64,000 nucleotides of DNA from Rhodamnia argentea. Lineage: Eukaryota; Streptophyta; Magnoliopsida; Myrtales; Myrtaceae. Made by a program: the position numbers and the translations under genes. The stretch covers positions 3,720,001-3,784,000 of the forward strand of contig NC_063159.1 in assembly GCF_020921035.1 (NCBI RefSeq). Reading direction: 5' to 3'. This document shows positions 43,371 to 58,554 of the stretch, piece by piece (position 1 is the first letter of the stretch; every line of letters begins with the position of its first letter). The notes below the pieces were generated by a model. That model did no database searches and was not told the DNA's origin. It worked only from the letters and a program-made list of their open reading frames with translations.

Positions 43371-46300
43371 GTGAAATTTCTCCAACGGTCTTTGTTGACT
43401 TTGCGCGTTTCGCATGAAAGATGGCCAGTTGGCCACGACCGCTCTCTCCAACGTTCTTCCACATCATCTTCTTCTTCATCGTCGCGTGCAGCCATCCCTC
43501 GATGGGACTACGACGTCGTCCTCAGCTTCCGAGGTGAGGACACTCGCTCCAGCTTCGTCAGCCACCTCCACAGTGCGCTCTGCTGTAGCGGAGTCCGCCC
43601 CTTCGTCGACGGCGAGCTCCAGCGGGGAGAGAGGATCTCCCCCTCACTCGAGCGGGCGATCGAGGGCTCCAGGATAGCGATCGTCGTCTTCTCCCCCAAC
43701 TTCGCCGCCTCCACCTGGTGCTTGCAGGAGCCAACGAAGATTCTCGAGATGAAAGACACGAGAGAGCAACTAGTCCGGCCAGCGTTCCTCCGCATTGACC
43801 CGAGCGATATGCGGAAGCAGGCCTGTGTCATTGGGGAGATCATGGCGAGGCATGAGGAGGTTTTTGGTGGTGGCAACGGGGATGGTTCGGAGAGAGTGAA
43901 GAAGTGGAGAGACGCGCTTCGCGAAGCGGCTAATTTGTCCGGATGGCATCTAGGCAACAGGTAATTTACTCTCCGCTAATTGACCGGATTCTCTTGATTG
44001 CTGTTTGTTTTGGGGAGAATTTCTGTCAGGTTAGATCAGATTAGAACTCGCTAGATTTGGTAAAGGCGAAACTTGTTGCATAAAATTTAGCAGGATTGCT
44101 TGAGAAATGGAGTTTCAACTGAGTCCGCATAGAAGGAGGGGGCACAACTTTGTGTTTGGTACTGGAATTCTCATTATCAGAGTGGATGCATCAAGAGGCA
44201 TTGCTTCACCTTATGCTCCTGAAATTGCTTCACCTTATGCATCAAGATGTATAATCCCCACAGCTTGGTCTCGGTTTGCTGGCCTCTCTGTGGCTTTTGT
44301 TTAGTTAGACATTTTCTACCCGAGCTGCCCTTACGCTTTTAGCGACACTACGGTGGTGTGCAGCGGAGGTTTGTTTTGTAATGTGCGCTTTACTCAATAT
44401 ATATCTTACCTTACCAAAAAAAAAAAAAAAAAAAGATTAAGGTGTAGAATTATATGTCCCGTTTCGATTTCTTGATGGGCAAGAATTGTTAGTCTCTTCT
44501 TTGCCCAATTAGCTTTGAATCGTGTATACCTTACCTTAGTGTTCATTGTGTGTATCTCTGTGCATCACATTTTAAGCTTAATCAAATCAAGGGCTGGAGT
44601 CAAACCAGTTCTCACGGCTTAATAGATTCATGTGCTCTCGGATCAGGAGGAAGGTGTTATTTCTGGTAATCCTCCTCATAGGCTTATTTAGTTTAGTTGA
44701 GCAGAGGATGTGCACACCTGTACTAGATATAAGAAGATAGATTTGACAGTTTAATCATCATAGAACCTAATGACTGTTTTAGGATACATCATTTGAATAT
44801 CTGGTACTTCTTGAAGAGGTCTAACAAGTAAACATCAAGTCCTTTTATTTGGTTCTTGTGGCTTTGTAGCGGGCTGTGTCTTATTTTTAGCGAGTGCAAT
44901 TGTCAGTCTTGAATCTGAACTTATCCAGAAAATCGTCGAAGAAGAGTCCAGCAAGCTGCATCGCCCGTACTTGGATGTTGCGAAGCATCCAGCTGCTCTC
45001 GACAAACATATTCAGGCTGTTAGAATATTATTGAATACAGAGGATGATGGCATTCGCGTGGTGGGTATCTGTGGGATTGGCAGAATAGGCAAGACAACTA
45101 TTGCTAAAGCTGTGTACAATATGACTGCCGATCAATTCGAAGGGAGTAGCTTTCTGGCAAATGTCAGAGAAAATCTCTAGGCAGTATGGCCTATATAAAC
45201 CGCAAGAAGCTCTTCTTGGTGACATTTTGGGGGATAAAACCATTACGGTTGGCTACATTCAGACAGGTGTGCGATTGATAAGGCAAGAGCTTTCCAATAA
45301 AAGGATTTGGCTAGTTCTTGATGATGTGGATAGCAAAGGACCAACTAAGAGACATAGTGGGTGAAAGAAGTTGGTTCGGTCAGGGGAGCAGAACAATTTT
45401 AATAACAAGAGATGAAGAAATGCTACTCACTCACAGTGCAGAAATCTATAAGGTCGATGAACTGAATTATGATGATAGTCTTCAACTTTTCGGCTGAATG
45501 CCTTCCAGAAACTATCCCCCACAAGAGATTACCAGTTTATCTCCTTCTGCTTTACTAACTATGCAAAAGGGATCCCTTTGGCTCTTATTGTATTGGGATC
45601 TTTCTTGAGTGGTAAGAGCATTCATGAATGGAACTGTACATTGGAAAGATTGAGAGCCATTCCTGATGGCCAGATTGATGAGATTCTGAAAACAAGTTTT
45701 GATGGATTGGGAACTCATGAACAAGCTATCTTTCTCAACATCGCTTGTTTCTTCAAGGGAGAAGATAAAGATTATGTAACAAAGCTGCTGGACCGTTGTA
45801 ACTTTTATCCAGATAGTGGGCTTCAAATTCTCTCTAAAAAATCACTCATACATATTGACTCGAACATAATATGGATGCATGACTTGCTTCAAGAACTGGG
45901 TCGAGAAATCGTGCGTCAAGAATCTCCTGAAAATCCTGGAAGGCGCAGCAGACTCTGGTATCATGAGGATATTCTGAAAGTGTTACGGGAAAATTCGGTG
46001 AGTTTCCATTTCAATAAGGTCTTTCTTTTCTTGTTCTCAGAAACTATCCTAATTGAAAAATTACTGGAGGTATGGATGGCATTACAATTGCTCGATGTGT
46101 GGCACTTTGTCATTGACTAGAAAATTTAGTATCATATACATAGTTTCTTGCATGAAGACGCTATAAATGTCAATGAATCTATTTTTGATATGTCTGACTT
46201 GTTTTCATGCACATAAGGGTGCACACACAGAAACAGTATTTTGTCTTACTGAGTGTGATTAACTCCTGATCTGATGTTCGCTTTGGATTTTAAGGGAACA

Positions 46301-46500
46301 AACTCTGTTGAAGGTATTAAATTAGACATGCTTGAGCCTGAAGAGGTGTTTATGGGTGCAAAAGCCATCAAGCAGATGAAAAGGCTTAGACTGATTATGG
46401 TTCGGAACATACATATATCTGGATGCCCCGAGTATCTTTCAAACGAGATGAGGTGGCTCGATGTGCATGGAAACAACTTGCCAGCAACTGTAGAGAGCAA
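43371..46500 (+). pseudogene. TIR-NBS(-LRR) resistance gene, truncated and frameshifted
   Basis: TIR exon to 43960: YDVVLSFRGEDTRSSF, AIVVFSPNFAASTWCL and the VRPAFLRIDPSDMRK block; donor GTAATT. NB-ARC exon 44907-45997: P-loop GICGIGRIGKTT, FLANVREN, kinase-2 LVLDDVD, SRTILITRDE, GIPLAL and WMHDLLQELG. A third exon from 46295 (GTNSVEGIKLD) enters the linker before the LRRs and loses similarity after about 46480. Breaks seen: no in-frame ATG before the TIR domain, single-base frameshifts near 45175 and 45345, and another frame break near 45497. Intact TNLs act inside the cell as pathogen sensors with NADase activity in the TIR domain. This copy cannot make one, though the TIR exon alone is open. 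Directly downstream lies the kinase segment 46866-47889. Confidence 0.9.
44140..44440 (+). mobile_element. Probable 3' end of a LINE in the TNL intron
   Basis: The sequence ends ...TAATGTGCGCTTTACTCAATATATATC then TTACCTTACC and about 20 A residues (44421-44440), as plant LINE 3' ends do. The 5' boundary and target duplication were not resolved. Confidence 0.4.
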
Positions 46501-46865
46501 CTGTCCGGCGCAGCCTGGTGTTCCTGATTCCAGACCCACCAAACCTGCTAAGAATGAGCAACATCATGGTCTGATCAGAACGAGCTTGTTTAGATTTAGA
46601 TGCAAAGATGCAGCATCAAGAAGCCGCAAAATTAATTGCAGAGATGCTCCGTCGGACTTTAGAAGTATTATGGCTACCCCACATAAGCTTGCCCAGTTTT
46701 TATGTTTTAAACGACTTGTGGGTTATAGTCAGCAACATTGAGAAGCAGATTTTGATAGTGATATGCTGTTCGAGGAATATTCGATATAACCTTGTCATTT
46801 CGATGCCTTTGTTTCTTATCACTTCAATTTACTGGGATGCTTGTTGATAGATTTTACCGTCTCAG

Positions 46866-47889
46866 GTATTCAAAAAATTTACAAAGGCAGAGCTGGTTCG
46901 TGCAATTAATAATTTCTCCACTGATACTAAGATGGGAGCAGGCAGCGCCGGTTCGGTGTATCGCGGGTTTTTGGATGATGGACGGGAAGTGGCCATCGAG
47001 TGGACAAATGTAACCAAAAAGGGCTTTCAAGACCGCATGTTCATCAACGAGATCAAAACTCTCCGTCATTTCCATCATAATAATCTTGTTGGGATGTTGG
47101 GATTCTATGCAAAATGCAGTGAGTGTGCCCTAGTCTATGAGTACATGAAAAATGGCTCGCTGTTCTACCTTCTTCACACTATCCGAACCTCGACTTTGAT
47201 GTCATGGAATACACGGCTCAAGGCGGCACTAGATGTCGCCAGGGGAATCCAGTACTTGCATGAATTTGCAGGTCCGCAGATGGTACATTTAGACATGAAG
47301 TCAGCAAACATATTGCTAGATGAAAACTGGACTGCTAAAGTTTCAGATTTTGGATTAGCCAAACTTCTTCCTGAGGATGAAGTTTCAGACTTCTCGCATG
47401 ATGTTCTCGGCACCTTTGGTTAATTATGTGGCTCCAGAATACTACTTGAGAAATAGTCTAACCACTAAGAGCGATGTGTATGGCTATGGCATTGTGCTGC
47501 TTGAATTGTTATCTGGATACAAAGCATTACATTGGGATGAAGATGGCTCGAGACACTATATCGTGGACGTAGTAGTTCCACGCATTGTTCGGGGCGAGAT
47601 TGATCAGCCTATGGACCCAAATATGCCAATCCCCACCCCGTTGGAGATGAGGGCAGTCACAGATATGGCGTGCCTCGCCGTGCAGTGTGTTCAGATAGAA
47701 GCTGGAAGCCGGCCCTCGATGACTGATATAGTGGACCGCCTAAGGAGTGCTTTAGCCCAATGTTTATCCATGCTGTGTGATAACATGAAAGCCAACGGAT
47801 CTTACAATTCAAGTCTAGCGCTTGAAGAAGAAATTGCAAGAAAAATCACTGAAGAACAGTCAAGACACCCGAGATTTACGTGGTTATAA
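46866..47889 (+). pseudogene. CRINKLY4-related receptor kinase, kinase domain only, frameshifted
   Basis: After a TCAG acceptor at 46862-46865 the frame reads FTKAELVRAINNFS, the glycine loop GAGSAGSVYRG, YEYMKNGSL, RGIQYLHEFA, the catalytic loop HLDMKSANILLD, DFGLAKL, and GTFG. It then shifts frame (an apparent 4-base insertion near 47420) into YVAPEYYLRNSLTTKSDVYG, VVLLELLSG-like and RPSMTDIVDRL, ending at TAA 47889. This resembles Arabidopsis CCR4-type CRINKLY4-related kinases. The ATP-binding lysine of VAIK is Glu (EVAIEW) and the HRD arginine is Leu. No extracellular, signal or transmembrane part is visible upstream; the preceding 360 bp (46500-46860) has no recognisable domain. It is either a truncated duplicate or the tail of a chimeric TNL-kinase gene, now dead. 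Confidence 0.85.
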
Positions 47890-49145
47890 TCTCTGTAAAT
47901 TAATATTTAGCGGTAGATGTAAGAATATTATGACCCACATGATATTATTATTGATGATTTAATAATAAATTAAATGCTAAATCAATTGATCATGAAAATG
48001 TGCAATTAACGTGCTTTGATGAAAGGCACTTGTTGAAGAGGCACCTTTTGGATAACGCTTCAAGTTTAAAAAGAAGTCTGGTCCTCTCTCCACCCTATCG
48101 AATGAACAGACGTTAATTATGTAACAGTTGTTTTCTCTCCATCAGAAACAACGTAAAATACAGAGGTTAAGGAAGAGAAACTAAGTCTTCATCGTCTCTG
48201 GTTTTCTGATGAAACAATCAACACTTGAAGAATCGCTATGAACAAAGGTACGTTCTTCATATTTATTGATCGTGAAAATCATGAAGATCAACAATTTTGT
48301 ATATGATGAATTTCTGCATAAAGTTTACGTAATCGCTTACAGTAGAAACACTAATCTGTTTCCACTTCTCTTTCTATAGCTTTGAGTTTCAACATTATCT
48401 TCTCTATGCTCGAAATAAAGAGACAAGTTCATGTTCGATACTACGGGATCAAACAAAAGATGGATGCAAGAGAAGTGATCCTCAATAATGTGTTTAGCTA
48501 GGAATGTACTAGACAGAATATAACCAAAACTCTCTAGCATCTCTTGTCGGTGACGGCGTGTTCTGCTATTCAAATTTCCAATAGCTCGGAATAAATGTCC
48601 TAAATTAGCGTGATTTTGGTCGGGAACCATACGGATTAACCGAAAGTCATCATATGGCGGCCTGTATGATGGTTAATAGCAAATCGAAACGATTTACCGT
48701 CGTCACATAACCTTTTGATGGCATCCGATTACAGCATTTGTCTAATCTACCATAAAATGCTAAGAAGTAGATGGTAATGCTTCCTAGTTCATACTCCCTC
48801 TATTTTCTACCGAGGATATGTAGCCTAGACTTCGGAGAAACACTTGCCAATTACGGCATTTTCCAATCATAATCCTTTTCGGGGATCGGTTGTGATGAGT
48901 TTCCTTATTCGTTGCAAATCAATCTTTGATTGTCAAATTGTGTGTACTAGTTTTGGGGCAACGTGTGTGATCCTAGATAGGTCGTATAAGAAAATCAAAT
49001 TACTTTTTGGAAGAAATCGGGCGGGTATTTGATTAAGTGAGTGTCATAGATAGTTATGAAATATGTGTGAACTAGGTGGTTATAGTATTTGAGAAAAAGA
49101 GAGCATCGGCATATTGATGGGGAAAATGATTTAGAAAGTCGTGAA
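47890..49145. other. Intergenic region, no gene recognised
   Basis: A minus-strand frame at 48337-48630 and others are short and match nothing known to me. Confidence 0.45.
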
Positions 49146-49149
49146 ACTT

Positions 49150-49445
49150 ATTATGCGGCAGCCAATTCAATCCTAAACTTTTCATTTCGGTCAATTTTTG
49201 TCAGAAATTGCTGACTTGCAATTCTTTTTATATTTTTTTTGTTTTTTTGTTCTTTTTCTATTTCTTTTTTCTATTTTTCCTATTACCATCCACCGATCAT
49301 TGGTAGCCTCAGTGATGGGGTCGAGGACACTGCGGCCTCGCCCAAATCTGAATTGGTCGGATGGACTATATTGAGAAATCGTCAAAATGTTTATAACTAA
49401 ATTGACTAAATTATAATGTCTATAATCGATTGGCCACCGGCTTAA
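49150..49445. mobile_element. Degenerate MITE of the 'CCAATTCAATCC' family
   Basis: Left part CCAATTCAATCCTAAAC...CGGTCAATTTTTGTCAGAAATTGCTGAC, a T-rich tract, a small GC-rich core (49280-49345), then inverted ATTGACTAAATT. The ends have eroded. Confidence 0.45.
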
Positions 49446-49875
49446 GATTGTTTAGACAATTATCTCTATATATTGATGCAAAGATTATAATAGAACATGC
49501 GAAAAGTAAGACAAGCCATACCTTTGATTGATGCCAAGGAAATAATGGAACATTCAAAAGGAAAAAAGAAGAAGAAGAAGATTCAAACTCACTTTTGACT
49601 TGATAACATGCACTAGTTTCAACAACGTGGATTCACAGCTATAGTCCATTCCTTGCATAATGTCATAGTGAGTTGGTAACAAAATTAGTAACTTCAATTG
49701 GACAAAGAATAAAATATTCAACTGTAATTGGACAAAGAATAAAATATTTGACATTATTTTCATTTTTTACCATACAAATTCTTTTCCAGAACCAAACACG
49801 TAATAAACATTTTTGTTATGGTTTCAATAATGAAAGCAAATATTTACCTAAATTTGGGGTGTATGTCAAAACTTT

Positions 49876-50110
49876 TTATCTTGACTTATGCTTAGTGTGA
49901 TCATATCTTGAGGTCTTTTTACATTTAACTCCCCCAAAATATGTAAAGAAATAATGCATTCGCTGTATAATGAACAAAAAAAAAAAAAAAGCGAAAGAAA
50001 GAGAAAGGGTGAAAGAAGAAATAAGGGACCAACAACACACTTTGGCACGAATATATGAAGTGGCAACTCCAATTTCATGTAACTAGAATTCCACTTCAGA
50101 AAGTCATTTC
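49876..50110 (+). repeat. Dispersed repeat, copy B
   Basis: Partner of 36121-36345. Contains CTTAGTGTGATCATATC and TTTGGCACGAATATATGAAGTGGCAACTCCAATTTC-type segments with a longer A tract. The two copies lie 13.5 kb apart in direct orientation. Confidence 0.7.
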
Positions 50111-50121
50111 ACTATCATTTA

Positions 50122-50361
50122 GGCTTCATTTATTTCACGAAAAATGAGTAATTTGAAAAATATTCTCTTAAAAATGATCTCTTGTGCTTCTTACAAAAAC
50201 GGATAAATAAAATATTCATATCGTCCACAAAAAAATTTTGACGAATATTGTTGTCGATAATGAAAATAGTTTTCAGTAACCAATTATTTCAAGCGAAACA
50301 AACCATCATTTTTTAGAAAACATTTTTCAAATCATTCATTTTTTGCGAAACAAATAGAGTC
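50122..50361. mobile_element. Tourist-like (PIF/Harbinger) MITE, 240 bp
   Basis: Inverted ends of about 50 bp (left GGCTTCATTTATTTCACGAA, right the complement of GACTCTATTTGTTTCGCAAA), flanked by the trinucleotide TTA (50119-50121 and 50362-50364). End sequence and duplication size fit PIF/Harbinger MITEs. Confidence 0.75.
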
Positions 50362-50463
50362 TTAGTATAAATGTATGGTTTGGTAAATGCACCGGAATAG
50401 GTAATGGGCTATCCTTAGGCTTCCACTCTAAACTTAATACTTCGACTCTAAATAGCAAGAGGT

Positions 50464-51048
50464 GGGAAAATTGTCAAAATAATCTTAAACCTTTAACACT
50501 TTTGTCAATTCAGTCCTAAACCTTTTAAATTTACCGATTTAGTCCTAAATATTTTCACCTTTTTCCAATTCAATCCTATTATCCAGAAATTGCGGACGTG
50601 AATATCAGTTTTTCTACGTGGCACCGTCGGCGTTGACGTGGATAGTTTTTAATATTTTTTTCAAAAATTCTTATTTTTTTTTCCTTTCTTTTCATTTTTT
50701 TCCTTTACGGGTTCAAGGGCTGGCAGCCCTGCGGGCCACTGGCTAAGGTAGGGGTCGTCGGCCTCTAGGCGAGAGCCACAAATCCCTCGCCGATTGCGGG
50801 GTCGTGGCCCTCGCCTACCCTCGCCAGTCCCTAACCCACTAGAAAGGAAAAAAAATAAAAAATAAAAAAGGAAAGAAAAAAAGTTAGTAAGAATTCTCCA
50901 CATCAACGTCAGCAATTCCACATAGCACGAACGACACCCACACGGCGATTTCCGACAAAGATTTAGGACTGAACCAACAAACTTAAAAGGTTTAAAACTG
51001 AATTGGAAAAAGTACGAATAGCTTTGGACTTTTTTTATAATTTTCTCC
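50464..51048. mobile_element. 585-bp Mutator-like MITE
   Basis: Ends GGGAAAATTGTCAAAATAATC and the complement of GGAGAAAATTATAAAAAAAG. A 9-bp duplication GCAAGAGGT / GAAAGAGGT (50455-50463 and 51049-51057) has one mismatch. The inner arms carry CAATTCAGTCCTAAACC-type units. The core at 50700-50840 is GC-rich between T-rich and A-rich tracts. Confidence 0.8.
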
Positions 51049-51616
51049 GAAAGAGGTTGATCATTGTCCTTGCAAGGAAGTAAAATTTCTTGCAACCTCC
51101 ACTTTTTGTTTTTTGTCTTGCACTTAGGACATGGCCTCATTTAATATGATAAGTTTAGTTCAACAAAAAAAAAAAATAATGAGACTTTATGATTTTTAAA
51201 ATTGCAAATTATCAATCATGAGGAATCCTAACTTTTCCCATAACTCTTCCTTCTATGTATTTCTTTGAGAGATTTTATTATCTTCTCTCCAATCATTTCT
51301 ACACAAAAGTAACATGAACTATCTTGCCATTAAGATATTATAAAATTCAACATAATGCTTCTCATTGAGAAGATAATATTATGGGAGAAACATATTTTTA
51401 AACAAATACAGGAATATCCACCCGTGGTCTTCCAACTATCATCTTGTGAAGATTGTACCATCAAATTGCAATTCTCGGTTAATTCTTATCGTTGACTTTT
51501 TTAACTTTTGTAATGAATCTTTGAGAGGGAAAAGATATATATTCTGTAATAATTTATTTGCGTATTACATTCCTCTATATATCTTAAAATGATGAAAAAC
51601 AAATGAATCTGCTCTA

Positions 51617-52335
51617 GAGAAAAGTATCAAAACAAGTTGTAAACTTATTGCATTTGCACCAATTCAATCCTAAACATTTTTGTATCAGTATCAATTGAGT
51701 ATATCAAGCCAATTTTGACTGAAAAACGCTGATGTGGATGCCGGTCATTCCACAAGGTAAAGCCTCCATTGACGTGACATTTTTTAATGATACTTTAATA
51801 ATTTTTAGAATACTCTATAATTTATTTGGCTTTTTTCTTTTTTATTTTGTTTTCTATTCTTTACTTATTTATTTATTGCCTACGGCTGACAAGGGCCTCC
51901 AGCCAACCCCTTGCCTACCACTAGGTGAGGGCTTGCGGTCCCTCACTGTGGGTAGCATGGGCATGGCGACCCTCATCCGATGCCCTTGTTGTGACTGGTG
52001 AAAGCATGACATGGGCCACCATGCTCTTGCCGGTCAAGGCGAGGACATATGGCACATCACCCTCGCCAGGTCAGGCGCCAAGTGAAAAAAAAAAAAAGAA
52101 CAGAAAAAAGAAAAAAAATCAAAAATTATAAGAGATTATTAAAAGTGTCAATGTTAGTGTCGGGCTGTCTTACGCCGGTCATTCCACGTAGGATAGCCAG
52201 CATCCATATCAGCGATTTCCGGTCAAACTTTGCCGGATGGATTTAATTGGTACTAATGCAATAAGTTTATGACTAAATTAGTCCAATTAAAATATTTTGG
52301 AATGATTAGGTTTAGGACTTTTCGGTACTTTTCTC
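51617..52335. mobile_element. MITE of the 'ACCAAAAGTCC' family, about 720 bp
   Basis: Ends GAGAAAAGTATCAAAAC and the complement of GAGAAAAGTACCGAAAAGTCC. The arms carry TTGCACCAATTCAATCCTAAAC and its inverse. A GC-rich core at 51885-52080 is bounded by T-rich and A-rich tracts. No clear target duplication. Confidence 0.7.
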
Positions 52336-52920
52336 ATTTGTTCTTCTAATGTCTAGTTGTATAGTAGAAGAAGGAAATAATTGCTTTGGCTCGATTTGGC
52401 CGCATGGAAAGAGTCATGAACTTGGATTGGCTCTCTTAGGATCTCGAGATTGCTCAGATTCCGCAATTGGCTCCCTATTTAATAAAATTACACCGGATAC
52501 CCAACAAATCAATTGGGTTACTATGAGAATTTCATGTGTGATCTGGCCATCTGTCCCCAAAACACACGGTTGTCTTGGCACTTCTCATGTCTTCTCCACC
52601 AGCAAAATCTCCTTTGTGGTTGAAATGCTTGAGGAGTTTCCGACGAGAGACAGAGAGGGAAAGAAAAATGTATATGATGTGACTTGCCTTTCTAACCACA
52701 TTGTCTTTGCCGAATCTCTCTTTCCAATGCTGCATCTTTACTGTGATCTAACTCTCCAAGAATTAGAGCAGCTTTTGTATGGTTGGCTAAGGTCACGCAT
52801 GATGACTTGAAACCGCGACGACCGGATTATTTTAATGAGTAAATTACGCTTTGTTGGAAGTGGCAACAGCAAAAAATGCGCTAAACTTTTCGAGCATGGT
52901 GCCATGAGTAGGGATATTAC

Positions 52921-53210
52921 CAAAGTTTGAGCACCTAATGTCCCCGTGATAGTGAACGGTGATCGGTCATTGTCACATAGGTCGACATTCAAGAAAGAAC
53001 TAAAAGTAGTGATCTTATCCAAGTTTGAGCACCTAATGACCCGCCAAAATCCGACAATGATCAATCGTTGACATATAGATTGCCCCTGCCAAAAGAACTA
53101 AAAGTGGTGAAGTTAACAAAGTATAAGCACCTACCCCCACCCTGCAAAGTCCGACCATGATCGATCATTTGCTCGTAAATCTTGATACAGAAAGAATCCA
53201 TATCAACGGT
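52921..53210 (+). repeat. Three tandem units of about 98 bp
   Basis: Units start near 52921, 53020 and 53117 with CAAAGTTTGAGCACCTAATG. Each continues with a CCGACNATGATCNATC-type block and AAAAGAACTAAAAGTGGTGA. The third unit diverges at its end. A single related unit occurs at 42637-42740, on the other side of the TNL/kinase locus. Confidence 0.75.
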
Positions 53211-54178
53211 GCTTGGGGGAGATGCTTTTTAGAACGACAGAGAAAAGGCTCTTATCACACATTCCATGTCCTGTGATTTTTCGGTTGTAAAGGAACTTTG
53301 AACCAGCTTTACAGATCACTTTTCTGTTGCTGGGCATTCAAAGTGACTTGGTATTTATTGCAGAAGAGAGAAGAAGCACTTGCACTACCGCTTGACTGTT
53401 CAACAACCAAAAGCAAATTCTTTATGTTGAAGGGTTGGATAGAGCTGCGAATGTTTCACTTTCTACGCCGAAAATGGGCACTGATTACTCTGCATTGTCC
53501 CAAGAACCTGTATGTAGTTACACCAAAATGCCTGAGGTGGAGCAATGCAAGTCGGTACGTTAATTGATTGACCGCAGCAGCTCATCTTGGCCCTATAACG
53601 TAAGAGATCATCCCACCACGAGTATTCTGTTCACGTGATCATTGAATATCCGTTTGCTTGACTTTTGGTCAAATTGAAAATGTTTGACTAATAAACAGAA
53701 GAAAAATGGCACTGAAAAATAGCAAGAAACATGCAAAGGTATTCGCTATTATACACCTTGTGGAAGTTACAATTTGTGGATGCAGCCAAATTCGGCTATT
53801 CCGTTGAATTTACCATCAAATAGGCAAAAAATTATCAAACAAATCAACGAATTGGTGTGGTTTCTACTCTTCAGTGACAGGGGGTTCCCTCTGTATCAAT
53901 ATATACCTGTAACTTGTGGTCTAAGCTAAACTGATCTATCCTCTACAGGTGACCAAGAATCAGAATTCATATTTTCTTCGATTCACTCGGCAGACTTGAA
54001 AGCTTCGGTTATTTTTTTCAAAGCACACGAGGAACAGTCTAGGAGTTCACCCTCTTGCTTGCGCATGATTCCTCTTGACTAGGCCAGAAAACTGAGCATT
54101 GCAGAGTCATATCGACCTCAGCAAAGAGGTCCACAGATTCTTGCAGCGAGCCACCGACACAAATGAGAGCTTTGTAAC
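53211..54178. other. Downstream region of the O-fucosyltransferase gene
   Basis: No gene recognised. The last few hundred bases should include the 3' UTR of the minus-strand gene. Confidence 0.45.
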
Positions 54179-57379
<3,201 letters not shown>

Positions 57380-57514
57380 GACCCCGTCAAAATGAAGTAC
57401 CCTAAAAAAAAAAAAAAGGACGCCAACTTCCCTTCGCCTTTCTCGTTCTTGACCCTGTAAATTTTCCTCCTCTATCCGGGAAAGAGGAAAGAATGGAGAG
57501 GAAAGTCAAGGAAA

Positions 57515-57516
<2 letters not shown>

Positions 57517-57560
<44 letters not shown>
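57517..57560. repeat. (AG)n microsatellite upstream of the O-fucosyltransferase
   Basis: About 22 AG units lying 140-180 bp upstream of the minus-strand ATG at 57379, so CT-rich in the transcript leader. A TATATATA box-like sequence lies at 57698-57707, and TCTC tracts lie at 57710-57742. Confidence 0.8.
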
Positions 57561-57564
<4 letters not shown>

Positions 57565-57694
57565 TATTGGGGGGTTAGAGAGGAAGGAGGAGAAGGAGGA
57601 GGAGGAGGAGGAGGGTCTGTCTCTCTCTGTGATGAATGGCGAGTGGACGCGTCGTCGTCGTCAATGGTGTCCTCTGAATTTTCCTTCGCTCGCA

Positions 57695-57708
57695 GTTTAT
57701 ATATATAG
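57695..57708 (-). promoter_or_regulatory. Possible TATA box of the O-fucosyltransferase gene
   Basis: TTTATATATATAG on either strand lies about 320 bp upstream of the start codon, with CT-rich tracts on both sides. This would place the GA repeat in the 5' UTR. Supported by position only. Confidence 0.35.
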
Positions 57709-58554
57709 ACTCTCTCTCTCTTCCCCCCTTCTCTCTCTCTCTTCGACAGGCAGCATTCTTGTTTCGTAGCGCTGATGACGGGGTTGATGGTAAATGGACG
57801 GATTTACCCTTCGGGGATTCAAGGCGCCATTGAAAGATACGATTGAAACTTTTGGTGGTGAATTCGAAGGAATGTGTCGGATGGACAAAACAGAAAAGAA
57901 AGTGAAAATTGGGTGAATGAGGGCGATCGATTGGGTGCTGAGATTCTGTCGAATTTCGGGAAGGTGGAATGTTTTTTTTTTCCTTTTTGGTGACGATCGG
58001 ATCTGATTAAGGGTGGATCAGATCAGAATATTCACTTAATCAGATTCATTGTATTAATTAATCAAGCGCATTGTATTAGTAAACATCGAATGGTTTTCGG
58101 GTTCATGTCTTGTCCGAAAGCGCCTAAAAAAAAGGGTAAAAAGCTTTGATAACAGTAAGTTTGTCCTGGTTAAGTGCACGGACCACAAAAAAAAAAAAAA
58201 AAGATACACATTTTGAAGTTTTTTACGATTTTAGGTTTGATTAAGTCTGTCGGGTTGAATAAGACGAGGAGTCTGACAAAAAGGAATCGTAAATCGGTGG
58301 ATGGACTTTCAAATTCATGTGGAGGGCGACCATTGCCGGGCCGGTGGTGTCGCCGGACGAACGGACCCCTTGGATTTGATTAGTACCTTCGAAAATCATC
58401 ACAACTTTGCAAGTTATATGCATGGAATTAAATTGTTTTCGCTTTTGACTCACGGATCTGTGGTTTTTTTTCATTTGTCGTAATGTGAAATTACTCTCGA
58501 TGAATAGTACTGCACCGTAAATGACAATCATCCTCTTTTCGGGCTCTATTTTTG

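Noticed and set aside
52349..52810. 153-codon plus-strand frame
   Set aside because: No similarity to a known family and no splice or promoter context; kept as possible chance ORF.
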